Source of the DNA: Pistricoccus aurantiacus
GTDB taxonomy: Bacteria; Pseudomonadota; Gammaproteobacteria; Pseudomonadales; Halomonadaceae
DNA length: 64,000 nt
Reading direction: 5' to 3'
Assembly: GCF_007954585.1 (NCBI RefSeq)
Contig: NZ_CP042382.1
Span: 1,736,001 to 1,800,000, forward strand
Part shown: in pieces, positions 55,578 to 64,000 of the stretch
Position numbering within the stretch: the first letter of the stretch is position 1
Layout: each line of letters opens with the position of its first letter
Notes under the pieces: generated by a model
The model's input: the letters and a program-made list of their open reading frames with translations, nothing else
Told to the model about the DNA's origin: nothing
The model's database searches: none
Program-made: the position numbers and the translations under genes

Positions 55578-55677
55578 TGGCGAAATCCTAGAGGGTTGTT
55601 GTTAGGCTTGTCAATCGCGACGCTCGTTCAGTTGATCGAAGTGAAAATGTCGATAACGCATCATAGTGAGGTGAGTT

Positions 55678-57093
55678 TTGCCACAGGACATGATCGAGAA
55701 CCTGACCTTCGATGAGATTCAGGTCGGTGATCAGGCGCAATTGGAGCGAGCACTGACGCTGCAGGATATCAAGCTGTTCGCGATTATTTCCGGGGATGTC
55801 AATCCCGCTCACGTGGACGAGGACTACGCTCGCAGCAGCCGCTTTCATGAGGTGGTTGGCCACGGTATGTGGGGCGGCTCCTTGATCTCCACGGTGCTTG
55901 GTACTCAGCTCCCTGGGCCTGGGACCATCTATCTCGGCCAGACACTACGTTTTTTGAAGCCGGTCAAGCTGGGAGATCGGCTGACAGTGGTTGTAACGGT
56001 GAAAGCCAAGGATAGCGACGGGCAGCAGGTATTGCTGGACTGCGAGTGTCGTAATCAACTGGGTGAAGCGATCATCAGTGGCGAAGCTCGGGTACTGGCG
56101 CCCCGGGAAAAGATTCGCCGACCCCGCTGGCTGGCACCAGAGGTGCACCTGGCGGAACGCACTCATCTTCATCGGCTGATGGCCGCCGCTCTGGAAGAGT
56201 CCGCACTGGCCACCGCCGTGGTACATCCGGTGGATGCGCTTTCTCTGCGCGGTGCCCTGGACGCGGCAGAGGCAGGATTGATCGAGCCCGTTCTGGTCGG
56301 TCCCGCGCACAAGATTCAGGCCGTGGCAGAGCAGGAAGGCCTCAGTATCGACGCCTATTCCCTGATAGATACGCCCCATAGCCACGCGGCGGCGGAAAAG
56401 GCGGTGGCGCTGGTTCGGGAAGGCAGGGTCCAGGCCTTGATGAAGGGTAGCCAGCATACGGACGAGCTGCTGCGGGCGGTAGTGAAAAAGGATGTCGGGC
56501 TACGCACCGAACGCCGCTTGAGCCACGTTTTTGCCTTCGATGTGCCGACCTATTCCCGTCCCTTGTTCATCACCGACGCGGCGATCAATATCTATCCCTC
56601 GCTGGAGGACAAGCGGGATATCGTTCAAAACGCCATCGAACTGGCCCACGCCTTGGGGATCGAAGTTCCTCGAGTGGCGGTGCTTTCCGCGGTGGAAACC
56701 GTGACGCCGGCCTTACCTTCGACCCTGGAGGCGGCAGCGCTTTGCAAGATGGCGGATCGCGGCCAGATCAAAGGCGGTCTGATCGACGGCCCGCTGGCCT
56801 TCGACAACGCGGTGTCGCCGCAAGCCGCCGAAACCAAGGGCATCGTTTCCCCGGTTGCCGGCCAGGCGGACATTCTGGTGGCGCCGGACCTGGAAGCCGC
56901 CAATATGCTGGCCAAGCAGCTGGAATACCTGGGCGGCGCGGAAGGCGCGGGTATCGCGCTTGGCGCACGGGTGCCGATCATTTTGACCAGCCGGGCGGAC
57001 GATGCCATCACCCGTATGGCATCCTGTGCCCTCGCGGTGCTCTTCGATCGTTTTCAGCGTGCCGGTGGTTTTCAACAGGGAAAGGTTAAATGA
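55678..57093 (+). CDS. MaoC-like hydratase fused to phosphate acetyl/butyryltransferase
   Basis: The 471-residue protein joins an N-terminal MaoC-type hotdog domain (about 5-145: ISGDVNPAHVDEDYARSS, VGHGMWGGSLISTVLG) to a phosphate acyltransferase domain (about 160-465: ALMKGSQHTDELL, KGGLIDGPLAFDNAVSP). Fusions like this are annotated as bifunctional enoyl-CoA hydratase/phosphate acetyltransferase. With AckA, which overlaps it by 4 nt, it can convert acyl-CoA to the acid with ATP gain. The start is TTG 55678 (GAGGTGAG upstream) or ATG 55690. Confidence 0.9.
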   Translation: MPQDMIENLTFDEIQVGDQAQLERALTLQDIKLFAIISGDVNPAHVDEDYARSSRFHEVVGHGMWGGSLISTVLGTQLPGPGTIYLGQTLRFLKPVKLGDRLTVVVTVKAKDSDGQQVLLDCECRNQLGEAIISGEARVLAPREKIRRPRWLAPEVHLAERTHLHRLMAAALEESALATAVVHPVDALSLRGALDAAEAGLIEPVLVGPAHKIQAVAEQEGLSIDAYSLIDTPHSHAAAEKAVALVREGRVQALMKGSQHTDELLRAVVKKDVGLRTERRLSHVFAFDVPTYSRPLFITDAAINIYPSLEDKRDIVQNAIELAHALGIEVPRVAVLSAVETVTPALPSTLEAAALCKMADRGQIKGGLIDGPLAFDNAVSPQAAETKGIVSPVAGQADILVAPDLEAANMLAKQLEYLGGAEGAGIALGARVPIILTSRADDAITRMASCALAVLFDRFQRAGGFQQGKVK

Positions 57094-58274
57094 AAGACGC
57101 GATTCTGATACTCAACAGCGGCTCTTCCAGCATCAAGTTCGGACTCTATGATGGAGACCACGCCAGCCTCCCGTTGATTGGGCACGGTCAGATCGAGGGA
57201 ATCGGTTCCACGCCTCGACTCTACGCAGAGGATCGCCACAACGCACCGATCATCGACAAGTCTCTCGAGGAAGGCTGTAGCCACGGTCAGGCCATGGCGG
57301 CGCTGGTGGAGTGGGGGCGGACTCGCGAGGCGGCTCGGGATATTACCGCCGTGGGTCACCGGGTCGTGCATGGCGGCAACCTGTTCAGCGGACCAGTCAG
57401 AGTCGATGAGCGGGTACTCGGCGAGCTCGACAAGCTCAACCCTTTGGCGCCTCTACATCAGCCCCACAACCTGGCAGGCATTCGCTCCCTGGCGGCTCTC
57501 GAGCCGGATCTGATCCAGGTGGCCTGCTTCGATACCGCCTTTCACTGTCAGCTGCCCAAGGTGGCGAAACAGTTCGCCCTGCCGCCGCGACTCTACGAGG
57601 ACGGGGTGCGTCGCTACGGCTTCCACGGCCTTTCCTACGAGTACATGGCGGAAATCCTGCCGAGTATCATCGGTGAAAGGACCGCCGCCGGGCGAGTCGT
57701 GGTGGCTCATCTGGGTAATGGCGCCAGCATGTGCGCCCTCAAGGAAGGCCGCAGTATCGCCACCACCATGGGGTTTACCGCCCTGGACGGCCTGCCCATG
57801 GGGACTCGCTGCGGCAACCTCGACCCGGGAGTAGTGCTGTATCTGCAAAGCGAATGGGGAATGAGCAGCGCGGAGGTGGCGGAACTGCTCTATCACCAGT
57901 CGGGGCTTCTCGGCATGTCCGGCATCAGCAATGACATGCGCGAGCTGTTGGCAAGCGACGCCCAGAGCGCCAAGGAAGCCATCGCACTTTATGTCTACCG
58001 GATCAATCGTGAGCTGGGGGCGTTGACCGCGATCCTGGGCGGGCTGGATGCCTTCGTCTTTACTGCCGGTATCGGCGAGCATGCGGCGCCTATTCGCGCG
58101 CGTGTCTGCGAATTGGCGAGCTGGGCGGGAATACGCCTGGATGAGAAGGCTAACGAGGCGCATGGGCCGCGTATCACGACGGAAGATAGCGCGGTTCCGG
58201 TGTGGGTGGTGCCGACGGACGAGGAGTGGATGATCGCCCGCCATACTCAAGCCATCGTGCACCAAGCTCATTGA
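57090..58274 (+). CDS. ackA: Acetate (or short-chain carboxylate) kinase
   Basis: The 394-residue kinase starts ILILNSGSSSIKFGLYD and has VGHRVVHGG, RRYGFHGLSYEYM, VVAHLGNGASMCA and FTAGIGEHAAPIR, all AckA signatures. It makes ATP from acyl phosphate. Coupling to the MaoC-phosphotransacylase gene (ATGA) means the pair works together; butyrate or propionate could be the real substrate. Confidence 0.95.
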   Translation: MKDAILILNSGSSSIKFGLYDGDHASLPLIGHGQIEGIGSTPRLYAEDRHNAPIIDKSLEEGCSHGQAMAALVEWGRTREAARDITAVGHRVVHGGNLFSGPVRVDERVLGELDKLNPLAPLHQPHNLAGIRSLAALEPDLIQVACFDTAFHCQLPKVAKQFALPPRLYEDGVRRYGFHGLSYEYMAEILPSIIGERTAAGRVVVAHLGNGASMCALKEGRSIATTMGFTALDGLPMGTRCGNLDPGVVLYLQSEWGMSSAEVAELLYHQSGLLGMSGISNDMRELLASDAQSAKEAIALYVYRINRELGALTAILGGLDAFVFTAGIGEHAAPIRARVCELASWAGIRLDEKANEAHGPRITTEDSAVPVWVVPTDEEWMIARHTQAIVHQAH

Positions 58275-58286
58275 TTGAAAGCTTAT

Positions 58287-58307
58287 GCCCATCCTCAAAG
58301 GATGGGC
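58287..58307 (+). terminator. Hairpin after ackA
   Basis: GCCCATCCT, loop CAA and AGGATGGGC form a perfect 9-bp stem 12 nt after the stop. No T run follows, so it is a probable but not certain terminator. Confidence 0.6.
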
Positions 58308-58340
58308 GATATCTCGATAGCCGGAGTTATAGAGCCGGAA

Positions 58341-58538
58341 TTATAGCTTCCTGGCCCACTCGTCCGCCTTGCGGTCCGCTTCTTCCTTGCTCATGCCGTA
58401 CTTGCGCTGGAGCTGACCCACCAGTTGATCCTTGCGACCGCCGATCTGATCCAGCTCGTCGTCGGTCATGTCGCCCCAGCTTTCCTTGGCCTTGCCGCGC
58501 ACTTCCTTCCAGCTGCCTTCGATCTGATCCCAGTTCAT
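58341..58538 (-). CDS. CsbD-family stress protein
   Basis: The 65-residue product is a CsbD/YjbJ-type protein, small and hydrophilic: MNWDQIEGSWKEVRGKAKES and DQIGGRKDQLVGQLQRKYG. Members are induced by general stress; no molecular activity is known. GGAG lies 8 nt before the ATG. Confidence 0.92.
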   Translation of the reverse strand: MNWDQIEGSWKEVRGKAKESWGDMTDDELDQIGGRKDQLVGQLQRKYGMSKEEADRKADEWARKL

Positions 58539-58910
58539 GGTAATTCTCCTTTCGTTCAGCCGTAAAAGATTGCTTACGTTTCTTCCGTTGAGTCAAGCGG
58601 TGGAGCCGTTGCTAGCTCCGTTTCACACATTAGCAAGAAAACGATCCCGTTGGCTACCGACCTGAGCGAGCCGCGAACTATTGCCATTCAGGGCGGTCAC
58701 TATGCAGGCAGTATAGAAGTTTCGAAGATTCAAGGCTTGACGAAGGCCGGTGGTTTGTAAAAGGATGGTTCATGAACGCTAGCGTAATCTGATTGACTTG
58801 AAACTCATTCAGCGGTGTTCATGATCGATTCAAGTGCTTGTATAGGCGTAAAAAAAGCAACCGTCGTTGCAACGCTCAAGCCAAAGAAACCTTCCCAAGG
58901 AGGTATCAGC
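58539..58910. other. Intergenic region between divergent csbD-like and repeat-protein genes
   Basis: No gene is seen here. It should carry the promoters of both genes. The last ~75 nt (GCAACCGTCGTTGCAACGCT onwards) resemble the leader of the next paralogue at 59560-59613, so the leader was duplicated with the gene. Confidence 0.5.
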
Positions 58911-59339
58911 ATGATGTCCAAGGACTTACTCAAGCAGATCGGGATTATTGGTGTATCGTTTGGTTTGGCGGCAAGCCCGCTGGCGTTTGGGCAAAGCACC
59001 AATTCCGACGATATTGCCGACCAGAACAGTGTTCAGACCAATCAGCCTCCCGCCGCGCAAGCGACCGAATCCGCGTCTGATCCTAGGGACAAGATGGATG
59101 AAAGTGGCGCCGGTCAGAATCAAGGCGGCGTGTCTTCTCATGAATACGAGTCAGACATGGATGAGCAGTCTCCTGCGGCGGAATCCACCGATTCCGCGTC
59201 CAATCCCATGCAGAAAGAGGATCAAGGCGGCTCGGGAATGAATGAAGGCGGTGTTTCTTCCCACGAATATGAGCCGGACATGGATGAGCAATCACCCGCA
59301 GCAGAAGCTACCGACTCCGCTTCCAATCCGGCGCAGTAA
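58911..59339 (+). CDS. Exported low-complexity repeat protein A
   Basis: The 142-residue product starts MMSKDLLKQIGIIGVSFGLA, a signal peptide ending near AFG, then an acidic, Ser/Gln/Pro-rich body. A unit with SSHEYEPDMDEQSPAAE and TDSASNP occurs twice. No family is known; it is probably disordered and periplasmic. AAGGAGG lies 7 nt upstream. The gene at 59614 is a paralogue with the same leader and signal peptide. Confidence 0.75.
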   Translation: MMSKDLLKQIGIIGVSFGLAASPLAFGQSTNSDDIADQNSVQTNQPPAAQATESASDPRDKMDESGAGQNQGGVSSHEYESDMDEQSPAAESTDSASNPMQKEDQGGSGMNEGGVSSHEYEPDMDEQSPAAEATDSASNPAQ

Positions 59340-59376
59340 TTCTCGAACAGTGAAATAATGTATTAGCGCCAACGCG

Positions 59377-59409
59377 AAAACCGCCCTTGATATTAAAGGG
59401 CGGTTTTTT
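59377..59409 (+). terminator. Rho-independent terminator after repeat protein A
   Basis: AAAACCGCCCTT pairs with AAGGGCGGTTTT around a short AT-rich loop and continues into a T run. Confidence 0.9.
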
Positions 59410-59613
59410 GTTGACAAAAAGCCCGGTCAGTGATCGGGCGGTTGCGGCGAACGTGAGCAGGTAGCGTCAATTCGCCGGCCTGTTGGTATCCTGCCTGTCT
59501 TGTAATCCATTCACTAACGTTCATACTTGATCCAGGCGTTCATCGATGCACTAGAAATACGCAACGGTCGTGTAACGCTTTCAACAAGGAAAGCTTCCCA
59601 AGGAGATATCAGC

Positions 59614-60015
59614 ATGGTGTCCAAGGATTTACTCAAGCAGATCGGGATTATCGGTATATCGTTTGGGTTGGTGGCAAGCCCGTTGACATTTGCCCAGAAC
59701 GCCACTCAGAACAGCATGGAAAGTAACCAGCCGCCTGCGGCGCAATCCACGGATTCCGCCGCGGATCCTATGGACAAGATGGACGGCAGCAGCGGTAGCG
59801 TCGAAGACAACGCGGCTGCTGGTTATGGGCCCAATGCAGACAAGATGTCTCCGGAAGCGGAGGCTACCAATTCTCAAGCTAACCCCATGGAGAAAGCGAG
59901 CAGCGGTGGAGGTAGTGTTGAAGGCAACGCGGCTTCTGGCTATGGCCCCAACGCGGATGAAATGTCTCCGGAAGCGGAAGCTACCAATTCTCAAGCCGAT
60001 CCCATGGCGAAATGA
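59614..60015 (+). CDS. Exported low-complexity repeat protein B
   Basis: The 133-residue product shares its start MVSKDLLKQIGIIGISFGLV and the NQPPAAQSTDSAADPMDKMD segment with protein A. Its repeat differs: a unit with GYGPNADEMSPEAEATNSQA occurs twice. The body is acidic and probably disordered. AAGGAG lies upstream, as in A. The pair arose by duplication followed by divergence of the repeats. Confidence 0.75.
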   Translation: MVSKDLLKQIGIIGISFGLVASPLTFAQNATQNSMESNQPPAAQSTDSAADPMDKMDGSSGSVEDNAAAGYGPNADKMSPEAEATNSQANPMEKASSGGGSVEGNAASGYGPNADEMSPEAEATNSQADPMAK

Positions 60016-60095
60016 GATACCCATCAGGGTTCCGGTTTAAGCGATAGTGGAAAAACCTGCCCTTAGAAGGCTATGAGCCCGGTGTGGAAAGCATG

Positions 60096-60127
60096 AAAAC
60101 GTCTCCTAGTGAGGCGTTTTTTGTTTT
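60096..60127 (+). terminator. Rho-independent terminator after repeat protein B
   Basis: AAAACGTCTC pairs with GAGGCGTTTT (one G-T) around loop CTAGT, and TTGTTTT follows. Confidence 0.9.
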
Positions 60128-60136
60128 GATGTATCA

Positions 60137-60165
60137 ATAAAAATACCCGGTCAAGGACCGGGTAT
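60137..60165 (-). terminator. Rho-independent terminator of the PRC-barrel gene
   Basis: ATACCCGGTC (60143-60152) and GACCGGGTAT (60156-60165) form a perfect stem; on the minus strand TTTTTATT follows. It lies 17 nt after the minus-strand stop. Confidence 0.9.
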
Positions 60166-60182
60166 GGAATAGAGAAACGCGC

Positions 60183-60743
60183 TTAATTTGCGGCTTCGTC
60201 CGTGGCCTGCTCCGTCTTGTCGCCGGCGCTTTCAATGGCTTGACCGGCGCTGGTCAGGGCGTCCGAGGTGGCGGCCTTGGTGCTTTCCCAGGCGCTCTGT
60301 GCGCCTTGCTTGGTATCCTCCCAGGCGCTGGCAGCGGACTTCTTGGTCTGTGCCCACCAATCGTTATCGTATTCCGGTTGCTGAGTGATTTCCTCTTCCG
60401 TCATATCCACATTGACTCGGTATTCCAGATCGTCCAGATCGTCGTCGTTACGGGTCTCGACGGTGAACTTGCCGGTATCGATGACGTATTGGCGAGCGCC
60501 CAGATCCAGCAGATTGCTGGTATCCACGACAATGGCGCGTACCTTCATGTCCTCGTCGAGAAGGATATCCTCGACTTCGCCGATGGCTTCGTCCCCGGAT
60601 TGAGGGCTGAAGACTTCCGCATCCGTCAATTCGTCCGCGGAATAAAGCCCTTGAGGCGCCGCCATGGCACTACCGCTGACGGTCATTCCGGCCGCGACAA
60701 GGGCTGCCAGTAGTGTCTTGTTGAATGCTTTTTGCTGAATCAT
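60183..60743 (-). CDS. Exported PRC-barrel domain protein
   Basis: The 186-residue product has a signal peptide (about 1-28, ending AMAAP), a PRC-barrel-like domain (about 30-115: LYSADELTDAEVFSPQSGDE, ILLDEDMKVRAIVVDTSNL) and a C-terminal amphipathic helix with repeated Trp-Glu-Thr-Lys (SAWEDTKQGAQSAWESTKA). It is likely periplasmic or envelope-bound. The function is unknown; such proteins are often stress-related. GGGAG lies upstream of the ATG at 60743. Confidence 0.8.
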   Translation of the reverse strand: MIQQKAFNKTLLAALVAAGMTVSGSAMAAPQGLYSADELTDAEVFSPQSGDEAIGEVEDILLDEDMKVRAIVVDTSNLLDLGARQYVIDTGKFTVETRNDDDLDDLEYRVNVDMTEEEITQQPEYDNDWWAQTKKSAASAWEDTKQGAQSAWESTKAATSDALTSAGQAIESAGDKTEQATDEAAN

Positions 60744-60861
60744 ATCCTGCTCCCTTTGATTACAATTCGGCCAAATGCTCTTTTCGTGCCAACGTGACTG
60801 ACCGCTTGCCACTCCTTAACTATGCGGGTTATCTGCGGGATTTCAAGCAGCAACGGCTAAT

Positions 60862-62868
60862 TCACAAGCGTCTCAAGCTCCACAGGAAGTAGGCGCCACC
60901 CAGCAGCGAGGCCATGAGGCCGGCGGGCACTTCTTGGGGAAACAGCAGCTGACGTCCGACCCAATCCGCCGAAATCATCAGCAGCGCGCCCACCAGCATG
61001 GCACCCACCAGATGCTGCCGCGCGCGAGCGAATCCCAGCAGCCGGGCCAGATGCGGCGCGAGCAGCCCGATAAACGACAAGGGGCCTACCACCAGGGTGG
61101 CGCAGGCGGTCAGCAGGGCGACAAGTCCCAGCAGCGCGAGCCTGGCCAGGGTCAGGTGAATGCCCAGAGCGCGCGAGGTGGCGGCGCCCAGAGGCAGGAT
61201 ATCCAACCAGCGGGCGAAGGGCAGGCTGGTGGCCCCCAGCAGCAGCGCCAGCAGGATGATGACCGTGGCGGTGGGCAGGTCGACGTAATAGGTGGAGCCG
61301 GACAGCCAGGCCAGTACCTGAATGCCGCGCGGATCGCCGCCGGCGAGAAGAATAGCGCGCACCGCGTCGAACAGGGCGGTGATGGCCACCCCGGTGAGCA
61401 AGAGGCGCTCCGGCAGGAAGCCACTGCGCCGGTTGAGCAGGATCAGTGCCAGCAGTGTGATCGCCGCCCCCAGGGTGCCCATGCCCAGGAGCGTCCACTG
61501 GCTCGGCGAGCGGTTGAGGAAGATGGTGATCATCAGGGCGATGGCGGCGCCGCCGCTGATGCCCAGCACCTCGGGGCTGGCCATGGGGTTGGCGCTGAGC
61601 CGCTGGATCAGCGTGCCGGCGATGGCCAGCAGGATGCCGCTTCCCGCCGCCGCCAACAGCCGAGGCAGGCGCCACTGGATGATGTCCCACTGGCCTGGGG
61701 ACAGCCACTGCCACCCCTGACCGCCATGGCCCAGCAGCAGGGCGAGAAGCGACGCCAGAACGATACTTCCCAGCAGCACGAGGCCCAGGCGTAAAGGTGC
61801 CGGATGGCGCTTGCCGAGACTGGCGCCACGGCTGGCGGGGCGGTCGCTGGTCAACTTCAGTCGCGGCAGCAGCCAGAGCAGCAATGGTGCCCCGAGCAGC
61901 GCCGCGGTGGCGCCGGTGGGAATCAGCATCGGAAAGCCTTGGGTGAACTGCTGCACGGCTTGGTCGGTGATCGCCAGCATCAGCGCCCCCAGCAGGCTGC
62001 CCCACAAAAGGCGCTGCGTCAGGCGTCTCGCCCCGGCCAGCCGCACGATGGCCGGCGCCGCCAGGCCGATGAAGCCGACGACGCCCACCGCGCTGACCAC
62101 GCAGGCGGTCAGGAAAATCGCCACCCCCAGCCCGCCGACGCGCAGCCAGCCTAGCGAGGCCCCCAGGCTCGAGGCGCTGGCGTCGTCGAGTTCCAGCACC
62201 CTCAGAGCGCGGCTGAGCAGCAGGGCCAGGCCGGTGCCGACCAGCAGGCGCGGCAGCAGGAAGCCGGCGCCGCTCCAGTCGTTCTGGGAAAGCGATCCGG
62301 CCCCCCAGATCAATATGCCCTTGAGCTCCTCCTGATAAAAAAGCAGCAGCACGACGCCAAGAGCGGCGGCGTACAGATTGATCACCAGCCCTGCCAGCAC
62401 CACCACCACCGGGGCGAAATCCCGCTTCCAGGTCAGCGCGAAGACCAGCCCCATGGCACCGATTCCACCTCCGAGTGCGACCCATTCACGGCCCCATATC
62501 ATCAGCCCCGGCGCCGTCAGGGTCGCTGTCATAAGCGCCAGGCTGGCGCCCTGGGTTACCCCCAGGGTCGTGGGGGAGGCCAGGGGATTGCGCAGCACCT
62601 GCTGCATCAGTACCCCGGCCAGGGACAGGCCCGCCCCGGCCAGCAGCGCCATCACAAGTCGCGGCCACCAGCTGTAGTGCAGCACCGTCTGGTTCAGGGT
62701 ATCGCCAGGAGAAAATAGCGCCGCCAGGGAAACCACTAGTCCTTCGGTGGCGAAGACCCACGCGATCAACGCTGCCAGAATCAGCGTTAGCAATAAGCAG
62801 ATTCCTGCCGGGCCGAGACGAGTCAGCAGGCCGCGCCGCCGATAGTAGGGTAGGGTAGCATCAGGCAT
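60862..62868 (-). CDS. fhuB: Fe3+-hydroxamate ABC transporter permease FhuB
   Basis: FhuB is the inner-membrane permease for hydroxamate siderophores such as ferrichrome. At 668 residues it is the double-length form with two homologous FecCD-like halves: PRLVMALLAGAGLSLAGVLM in the first and PRLLAAAGSGILLAIAGTLI in the second, each with a later FIGL(A/L)AP loop that docks the ATPase. It overlaps fhuD by 8 nt and ends the fhuC-fhuD-fhuB operon. Confidence 0.94.
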   Translation of the reverse strand: MPDATLPYYRRRGLLTRLGPAGICLLLTLILAALIAWVFATEGLVVSLAALFSPGDTLNQTVLHYSWWPRLVMALLAGAGLSLAGVLMQQVLRNPLASPTTLGVTQGASLALMTATLTAPGLMIWGREWVALGGGIGAMGLVFALTWKRDFAPVVVVLAGLVINLYAAALGVVLLLFYQEELKGILIWGAGSLSQNDWSGAGFLLPRLLVGTGLALLLSRALRVLELDDASASSLGASLGWLRVGGLGVAIFLTACVVSAVGVVGFIGLAAPAIVRLAGARRLTQRLLWGSLLGALMLAITDQAVQQFTQGFPMLIPTGATAALLGAPLLLWLLPRLKLTSDRPASRGASLGKRHPAPLRLGLVLLGSIVLASLLALLLGHGGQGWQWLSPGQWDIIQWRLPRLLAAAGSGILLAIAGTLIQRLSANPMASPEVLGISGGAAIALMITIFLNRSPSQWTLLGMGTLGAAITLLALILLNRRSGFLPERLLLTGVAITALFDAVRAILLAGGDPRGIQVLAWLSGSTYYVDLPTATVIILLALLLGATSLPFARWLDILPLGAATSRALGIHLTLARLALLGLVALLTACATLVVGPLSFIGLLAPHLARLLGFARARQHLVGAMLVGALLMISADWVGRQLLFPQEVPAGLMASLLGGAYFLWSLRRL

Positions 62869-63748
62869 CGTCGGCGCCCTTTGTCAGCAGCCGGCCCAGC
62901 AGGCGGGTGAAGCGTTGCAGCGAGGGCAGGGCGCCGAAACTCCAGGTTTCCGGCAGGGTGCCGACGCCATGCGGGTTGCGGGCGATAAGCCGCCGCCACA
63001 GGCCGCTATGGGCAAGAGCGGGCTCGACTCCCATCGGCAAGGGCTCGACGATGACGATCCGCGCCTCGATTGTCGCGAGTTCCTGCAAATCGATCAACGC
63101 GAAGCCGTAGGCGTTGGTGTCGCCTTGCCAGGCGTTGGTCAGGCCCAAACTGTCGAGGGCCACCTGAAACAGGCCGTGATCGCCGAAGACCCGCAGATGG
63201 CGGTCGTCGCTGAACTGCACGATCAGAAGCGGCGTATCCCGGTAGGGCGCCAGACGTTTTCGCCAGGTAGCGAATAGCGCCCGGGTGTCGTCGATCAGCG
63301 TTTCGGCGGATTGGGGAGAATCGCTGATCTCCCCCAGCCTCCGGGTCAGTGCCAGCAAGGTCGGCCAGACGTCCTGCTCGGTATTGTAGAGGCCGAGCTG
63401 ATGCACCGGCGCGATGCGGGAAAGCCGCGGCTCAAGCGAACTGAAGCGCGGCGACATGAGGATGACGTCCGGTTCGAGCGCCGCCAGCTGCTCCAGATTT
63501 GGCTGGTTGCGCAGGCCGATGTCCTGCACGCCCTGCGGTGCTCGCGGTTCCCCCACCCAGGCGTTGTAGATGTTCGGACTGGCCATGGCCAGAGGGGTGA
63601 CGCCGATACCCAGCAGGGTTTCCGCCAGGGCCCAGTCCAGAGTGGCGATACGCGGCTTCGCCAAGGCCGGGCCGCTGCTAAGCAGCGTCAGAAATACCAG
63701 CCACGCCAGCCCCAGGCGCAGCGGGAAAAGGATACGAGCGCAGGCCAT
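62861..63748 (-). CDS. fhuD: Siderophore-binding periplasmic protein FhuD
   Basis: The 295-residue product is a class III substrate-binding protein. It has a signal peptide (about 1-30, ending ALA), then IATLDWALAETLLGIGVTPL, LRNQPNLEQLAALEPDVILM and FGDHGLFQVALDSLGL, the FhuD pattern. It brings ferric hydroxamates to FhuB. It begins 2 nt after fhuC and overlaps fhuB, so the three genes are one operon. Confidence 0.92.
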   Translation of the reverse strand: MACARILFPLRLGLAWLVFLTLLSSGPALAKPRIATLDWALAETLLGIGVTPLAMASPNIYNAWVGEPRAPQGVQDIGLRNQPNLEQLAALEPDVILMSPRFSSLEPRLSRIAPVHQLGLYNTEQDVWPTLLALTRRLGEISDSPQSAETLIDDTRALFATWRKRLAPYRDTPLLIVQFSDDRHLRVFGDHGLFQVALDSLGLTNAWQGDTNAYGFALIDLQELATIEARIVIVEPLPMGVEPALAHSGLWRRLIARNPHGVGTLPETWSFGALPSLQRFTRLLGRLLTKGADDA

Positions 63749-63750
63749 GC

Positions 63751-64000
63751 TCAGTTCACGACAGCGATCGGATGACGGCTTTGGGGCGAGGCGAGAATCT
63801 GCATGGCGATGCCGTAGATGGACTGCAGGGTGGCGGGGCGCATGATGCGCTCCGGCGCCCCCTGTTCCAGCAGTCGGCCGCTGTGCAGGGCGACCAGATG
63901 ATCGCAGTAGCGAGCGGCCAGGTTGATATCGTGCATCACGATGATCACGCCCAGGTCGAGCTCTTGGGAGAGGGTCTTGACCAGGCTCAGCACCTCGATC
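63751..64000 (-). CDS. fhuC: C-terminal part of siderophore ABC transporter ATPase FhuC, partial
   Basis: The gene runs off the right end of the window; the last 83 codons are visible. They hold the H-loop (VIIVMHDINLAARYCDHLVA) and the family ending after GRLLEQGAPERIM. FhuC powers uptake through FhuB. The Walker motifs lie outside the window. Confidence 0.9.
   Translation of the reverse strand, partial: IEVLSLVKTLSQELDLGVIIVMHDINLAARYCDHLVALHSGRLLEQGAPERIMRPATLQSIYGIAMQILASPQSRHPIAVVN

Noticed and set aside
60857-62485. A second long minus-strand frame inside fhuB
   Set aside because: Arg/Pro/Gly-rich out-of-frame translation of the FhuB coding region.

Overview
The window looks like a chromosomal segment of a high-GC, moderately halophilic gammaproteobacterium of the Halomonadaceae (Halomonas-like). 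This is inferred from the pseudomonad/Oceanospirillales gene order (amgK-murU, lptD-surA-pdxA-rsmA-apaG-apaH-cca, folK-folB, plsY, tsaD, rpsU-dnaG-rpoD, coq7-speD-osmC), the PHA regulator PhaR, and two BCCT-type transporters. No tRNA, rRNA or CRISPR array was seen.

Layout. 1-16.6 kb is housekeeping: the tail of a peptidoglycan-binding protein, rsmE, phaR, purD, a thioesterase, a PrkB-like kinase, a HIT protein, coq7, speD, an OsmC-family protein, murU/amgK (MurNAc recycling), then lptD, surA, pdxA, rsmA, apaG, apaH and cca. From 16.6 to 36.3 kb an accessory block sits between cca and folK, which are neighbours in pseudomonads. It holds a cysteine-rich membrane-anchored protein with a coupled 62-residue membrane protein, a homocysteine-methyltransferase/TPR operon divergent from a SARP-like regulator fused to an alpha/beta hydrolase, a large coiled-coil gene cut in two by an IS10-type insertion sequence, a VapBC-like pair whose toxin is frameshifted in a G tract, a LysE-type exporter, and two convergent BCCT transporters. 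Two decayed copies of the regulator's 3' end lie in the same block.

36.3-43.7 kb returns to the backbone: folK-folB, plsY, tsaD and the rpsU-dnaG-rpoD operon. 43.7-50.7 kb carries an inner-membrane protein, a LysR regulator divergent from sdaA, the glutathione-dependent formaldehyde oxidation pair frmA-frmB, mtgA and a DUF4168-type protein.

50.8-55.6 kb is a thiamine-linked locus. One TPP riboswitch precedes an SDR plus flavin monooxygenase pair on the plus strand. A second TPP riboswitch on the minus strand precedes an SSS-family transporter that faces them. Decayed pieces of the transporter gene lie in between. This suggests uptake and oxidative processing of a thiamine-related compound, and it is the best candidate here for an uncharacterised pathway.

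55.7-64 kb holds a MaoC-phosphotransacetylase fusion with acetate kinase, a group of small stress-type proteins (CsbD, two tandem signal-peptide repeat proteins, a PRC-barrel protein), and a minus-strand hydroxamate-siderophore uptake operon fhuC-fhuD-fhuB cut by the window end.
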